DNA of 64,000 bases from Symbiodinium natans (Eukaryota; Sar; Dinophyceae; Suessiales; Symbiodiniaceae): assembly GCA_905221605.1 (NCBI GenBank), contig CAJNDS010000680.1, positions 251,204-315,203 of the forward strand, given 5' to 3'. Of this stretch, positions 60,725 to 64,000 are shown piece by piece (within the stretch, counting starts at the first letter, position 1; each line of letters begins with the position of its first letter). The position numbers were made by a program, and so were the translations under genes. The notes below the pieces were generated by a model, which saw nothing but the letters and a program-made list of their open reading frames with translations, was not told the DNA's origin and did not search any database.

Positions 60725-61561
60725 ATGCTCAAGTTCAAGAAGGTTTATATTGACAGCTATTATAAAGTAAGTGGCACTTCATCAAATTTTACAATAGATC
60801 TACCTGAAACGGTGCAATTGGAAGAGAATATGCTATGTCAAATACATGAGGTGAGCATTCCCCACTCATGGTATTCTATCAACAGCACCAATAATAATTT
60901 ATATTTCAGACACCAAGTTATACCGCCCGGAGTTATAGCAGGGATCACTTATCGTAAAATAACCATACCAGAAGGCAATTACACTGCGGTTGATTTAGCA
61001 CAAACAATTGAAATAGCACTTAATCTACTGGTTGATACGGTTGATAGACCCAACACTTATTCAATAAGCTATAACAGTTCCATTAACAAGTATACATTCA
61101 GTTCCAACTATTCTACGGTCATCTTTGTTGTTTTAACTGATGGGGAAGTAGCACCATTAGCAGGTAGTTTTAGTGATCCTGTTGATGTTAATAATTTGAG
61201 TTCAATTAACCGAGTAATTGGAAACACAACACCCGCCACTGATGCTTATACAAACGTAGCTCCTTATGTGACTAATTTTATTGATTTGGTCCCTTTCAAG
61301 AATTTATATTTGCATTGCAACGAAATAAGCAACTACAACCAATTAACGGTGGCGGGAAATTCAAGTATCATCAAAAAGATAAATGTATCAGTTCCCTATC
61401 TGGGAATAATAAACGATAACGAATTAAGCACTGTTGATTATATTAATGTAAGTGGAAAAATGTTAAGAAGACTTAACTTTCGTCTCACAAATAATTTAAA
61501 CCAAGTTGTTAATTTAAATGGTGTTGATATTAGTTTTACATTAACATTTTTTAAGGAATGA
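60725..61561 (+). CDS. Minor capsid (penton-type) protein, single jelly roll
   Basis: 278 codons. The N-terminus KKVYIDSYYKVSGTSSNFTI and the following EVSIPHSWYSI..TNNNLYFR fit PLV/virophage minor capsid proteins that occupy the fivefold vertices. Beta-rich throughout. Expected partner of the major capsid protein. Confidence 0.85.
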   Translation: MLKFKKVYIDSYYKVSGTSSNFTIDLPETVQLEENMLCQIHEVSIPHSWYSINSTNNNLYFRHQVIPPGVIAGITYRKITIPEGNYTAVDLAQTIEIALNLLVDTVDRPNTYSISYNSSINKYTFSSNYSTVIFVVLTDGEVAPLAGSFSDPVDVNNLSSINRVIGNTTPATDAYTNVAPYVTNFIDLVPFKNLYLHCNEISNYNQLTVAGNSSIIKKINVSVPYLGIINDNELSTVDYINVSGKMLRRLNFRLTNNLNQVVNLNGVDISFTLTFFKE

Positions 61562-61600
61562 TAACATACTTAAACATATAAAATCGTATATTAACATACA

Positions 61601-62311
61601 ATGCCTGACTATCAAAAGGGTAAAATTTATAGGATTTGGGACAACTCCTACACCAAATGCTACATCGGTTCAACTTGTGAAGACTTGAACCGTAGATTTT
61701 CAGCACATAAGAGAGATTACAGACGAAGGGACATAGATAGAACAAAATTTTCAACTTCTTGGGAACTTTTCAATGAATATGGTTTAGACAATTGTAAAAT
61801 TGAACTCATAGAAAATTTCCCGTGCAATAGCAAAGAAGAACTACACGCAAGAGAGGGGAAATACCAAAGAGAAATTGATTGTGTTAATAAGAATATAGCA
61901 GGTAGGAGTTTAAGACAGTATAATGAAGGTGAAAAAGACAAAATCAAATGTTATAGAAAACAACATTATGAAAGCAATAAAGAAGAAATTTTACAACAGA
62001 TGAGAGATTACCAACAAAGAAACAAATATAAAATAAAGGAACAAAGACAACAGTATTATCAGGAAAACAAAGAAAAAATGAAACATTCCTCTGTGAAAAA
62101 CTACTATAAGAACTTGGAGGAAAGAAAAGACAAGAGCAACGAGTATTATAATAATAACAAGCTAAACTTCTGTTCGCAATGGAAAGAGCCTTTTACTTGT
62201 GATTGTGGAGCAACCTTAACAAAGCATCATAAGACAAGACACCTAAAAACATTAAAGCATCAACACTATCTAAATCAGATGAACCAACAAGAACCATTAA
62301 ACAATTCTTAA
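61601..62311 (+). CDS. GIY-YIG endonuclease 2
   Basis: 236 codons. KIYRIWDNSYTKCYIGSTCE gives the GIY-YIG signature; ENFPCNSKEELHAREGKYQR has the conserved Glu. A long charged helix follows (KEEILQQMRDYQQRNKYKIK), then a Zn-type end (FTCDCGATL..H..RHLKTLKHQHY). Closely similar in the first 110 residues to the nuclease at 48.8 kb, so they are paralogues on opposite strands. Confidence 0.88.
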   Translation: MPDYQKGKIYRIWDNSYTKCYIGSTCEDLNRRFSAHKRDYRRRDIDRTKFSTSWELFNEYGLDNCKIELIENFPCNSKEELHAREGKYQREIDCVNKNIAGRSLRQYNEGEKDKIKCYRKQHYESNKEEILQQMRDYQQRNKYKIKEQRQQYYQENKEKMKHSSVKNYYKNLEERKDKSNEYYNNNKLNFCSQWKEPFTCDCGATLTKHHKTRHLKTLKHQHYLNQMNQQEPLNNS

Positions 62312-62368
62312 ATTTATCTATATTATTTCTATTTACACTAAACATAGAAAAAATATAGAATATAATAT

Positions 62369-62929
62369 ATGTCAGAAGTGCCTGAAACAGTTATTGAAGA
62401 AGACAACAAAAACAATAATGAAGAAGTGCCTGAAAAAGTTGAAGAACCAAAAGCAGAAGAGATTAAGATAGAGACACCAGAAGAGACAACAAAAGCAGAA
62501 GCGCCTAAAGAAGAAGACGAGCAGTTTAAAAACAAAACAGACCGGATGAAAAACAAAAGGGTCAAATGTGAAGGATGTCAAGCAGAAATGACACTAAAGA
62601 CGTTAAGATATTCACATAAATGTAATGGTAAAACCGAAGATAAACCAATTAAAACAAAACCAAAAACAAAAGCTGTAGCGGTTAAACCTATTGAAAATCA
62701 AGTGATAAAAACAATACCACCTACAAAAGTTAAAGAGCAAGTTACACAATACAGCGAACCGATTGAAGTTAAGACGAAACAGCAACCCATAAGAATGAAA
62801 CCACCTCCAGAACCAGTAAGACAACCAACAGCAACAGAATTACTACATCAGTCATATAATGAAATCAAAAGGTTAAGACAACAAGAAAAACAAGAAAAGA
62901 TACAACGGTTCAGATCCAGTATGTTTTGA
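62369..62929 (+). CDS. Acidic/Pro-rich protein with central Zn motif
   Basis: 186 codons. The N-terminus is acidic and low-complexity (EEVPEKVEEPKAEEIKIETP). The centre has VKCEGCQAEMTLKTLRYSHKC, a CxxC...HxC type Zn finger. The rest is Lys/Pro-rich with a helical end (EIKRLRQQEKQEKIQRF). Similar Cys/His modules occur in PLV and giant-virus proteins. Function unknown. Confidence 0.65.
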   Translation: MSEVPETVIEEDNKNNNEEVPEKVEEPKAEEIKIETPEETTKAEAPKEEDEQFKNKTDRMKNKRVKCEGCQAEMTLKTLRYSHKCNGKTEDKPIKTKPKTKAVAVKPIENQVIKTIPPTKVKEQVTQYSEPIEVKTKQQPIRMKPPPEPVRQPTATELLHQSYNEIKRLRQQEKQEKIQRFRSSMF

Positions 62930-62954
62930 AGATTAATATGTAATAACATTATAT

Positions 62955-63317
62955 ATGAACAATCTTGAAAGGGCGGAGATATTTAGAAATGAATTAAAAA
63001 AGATGAAAACATTTGACACTGATGAGAAATGTTGTATAATTGAAAATTATTGTTATCATTATTTATCAAATGTGAAGGGTTATGATGTAAATGATGAACT
63101 TATAAAACAATTAGTCGTGTTACAAGCGTGTATTAGAACTGAAAGACCTGTTCCAAAACAACTAGTTCCACTAAACGAACTGAAAGAGCATTTAAACAAT
63201 AATCAGTATGAGTTTCTTGATGAAGACACTGTAAATGTTATGCTTAAAGACATTGACAAATACTGTATTGATTTTCCTGATGATATACTTGAGATTTTTA
63301 AGTCAAATATGAAATAA
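62955..63317 (+). CDS. Unknown helical protein
   Basis: 120 codons, mostly charged helix (ERAEIFRNELKKMKTFDTDE ... ELKEHLNNNQYEFLDEDTVN). 25 bases after the previous gene, same strand. No motif recognised. Confidence 0.65.
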   Translation: MNNLERAEIFRNELKKMKTFDTDEKCCIIENYCYHYLSNVKGYDVNDELIKQLVVLQACIRTERPVPKQLVPLNELKEHLNNNQYEFLDEDTVNVMLKDIDKYCIDFPDDILEIFKSNMK

Positions 63318-63354
63318 TTCTTAATATTAATTATTATCTAAATTAATATTAATA

Positions 63355-63675
63355 ATGAGTATGTTTAAGAGCAAAGCGGAATTCAAACGCAAACCCCAAG
63401 TCCAAAGATATTATGATATTGATGATACCTTCGGTGTTGCTTCTCGTAGGAAATATATGAACGATATGAAGATGATGATTGAAGAAGCCGAGAACCGAGG
63501 CAAAAATGTTAGACTACGCAACGATTGGCTACAACATCAGAAGAAAGCAATATATCAAGGAGAGTTAGACGCCGTTAATCGTCAGTTAGAGAGGCCGATG
63601 ATGCCAGTAAGAACAAAAGAAGAACTAGAAAAGAGACAAAAAGAATTAAAAAATATAATGGCGGAAATAATCTAA
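63355..63675 (+). CDS. Unknown basic helical protein
   Basis: 106 codons (RKPQVQRYYDIDDTFGVASR ... TKEELEKRQKELKNIMAEII). Strongly helical and basic with a C-terminal coiled coil; same strand, short gaps. Not recognised. Confidence 0.65.
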   Translation: MSMFKSKAEFKRKPQVQRYYDIDDTFGVASRRKYMNDMKMMIEEAENRGKNVRLRNDWLQHQKKAIYQGELDAVNRQLERPMMPVRTKEELEKRQKELKNIMAEII

Positions 63676-63685
63676 TTTGTATTAT

Positions 63686-64000
63686 ATGATTAAAACATTA
63701 AAATCTGAACTAAGACTTAGACCGACCTACGATGAACTGATAGGAATGATTGAAGCACAAGGCGATCCTAACAGACCACCCATTGAACAGGTAATTGACA
63801 GAAGGGCTACCTTATTTAGAAACAACCAATTCGGTAGTCAATTTGATAATGTTGATTTTCTAGGCTTGAAGAAACAAGAAGAAGACAAAGTGAAGGAAGA
63901 CTTAAGACAAGCTGAACTCAGAAAAACGGCAATGGCTACGGGTTCATCAATGGGAGTGTTAAGTTATGATGGTAGAACGCCGGTAGGTGCTTATAACGCG
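63686..64000 (+). CDS. Unknown viral protein, cut by window end
   Basis: Starts ATG at 63,686, 10 bases after the previous stop, and is open for 105 codons to the window edge (MIKTLKSELRLRPTYDELIG ... MATGSSMGVLSYDGRTPVGA). Probably continues well beyond. No family recognised. Confidence 0.7.
   Translation, partial: MIKTLKSELRLRPTYDELIGMIEAQGDPNRPPIEQVIDRRATLFRNNQFGSQFDNVDFLGLKKQEEDKVKEDLRQAELRKTAMATGSSMGVLSYDGRTPVGAYNA

Noticed and set aside
1-64000. tRNA or rRNA genes
   Set aside because: No cloverleaf or conserved rRNA stretch was noticed by eye; a dedicated covariance-model scan would be decisive and was not possible.

Overview
The window joins two very different kinds of DNA. Positions 1 to about 47,400 are nuclear DNA of moderate to high GC. 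This part is saturated with intact and decayed plant/alveolate-type telomere repeats (TTTAGGG/CCCTAAA), homopolymer runs, microsatellites and short palindromic elements. From about 47,400 to the end the DNA is AT-rich and densely coding, with the gene set of a polinton-like virus (PLV): protein-primed-type DNA polymerase B, A32-like packaging ATPase, double-jelly-roll major capsid protein, minor (penton-type) capsid protein, a fibre with a peptidase-S74-type chaperone, a lipase-like protein and two GIY-YIG nucleases. The simplest reading is a PLV integrated in a protist chromosome; its right end lies outside the window. The host resembles a dinoflagellate. Telomere-type repeats occur throughout, the inferred introns often begin with GC or GA and end AG|G, and there is a fossil of a tyrosine-recombinase-like family that I associate with dinoflagellates. 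This host assignment is an inference.

Host part. Almost all long open frames here are translations of the repeats. Between the repeats lie short GC-rich islands (40-100 bp) that read as protein on the minus strand and have usable splice edges. Eight of them, from 7,135 down to 825, join in phase into a poly(ADP-ribose) polymerase (PARP) catalytic domain. They carry, in order, the NPWLW...RY, HGS, AG...FGPGVY, KADEY and FCRAVVG blocks. About twenty more minus-strand islands run up to 47,153, including one with a putative Ig-type (He_PIG) signature at 9.2-9.4 kb. They could be exons of one very large minus-strand gene or of several genes. Many introns begin with TTTAGGG-type sequence and end with CCCTAAA-type sequence on the coding strand, so their ends are inverted repeats. 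Embedded among them are at least seven families of about 85-160 bp elements with terminal inverted repeats (MITE- or introner-like). A degenerate element bounded by 93-bp direct repeats lies at 17.7-19.3 kb.

Viral part. The left end (47.4-48.8 kb) has no convincing gene but carries a 244-bp tandem duplication and two arrays of 22-bp repeats. Then come a GIY-YIG nuclease (minus), a Cys-rich coiled-coil protein and the polymerase (both plus, sharing a 26-bp upstream motif), small proteins, the packaging ATPase (plus), and a minus-strand virion block (myristoylation-type small protein, fibre in two overlapping frames, major capsid protein, small protein, lipase). A divergent plus-strand block follows (minor capsid protein, second GIY-YIG nuclease, Zn-motif protein and three unknowns, the last cut by the window end). 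The polymerase is split by a frameshift near 52,085, and the fibre may be split near 56,640. The element may therefore be decaying, or these may be assembly or indel errors.
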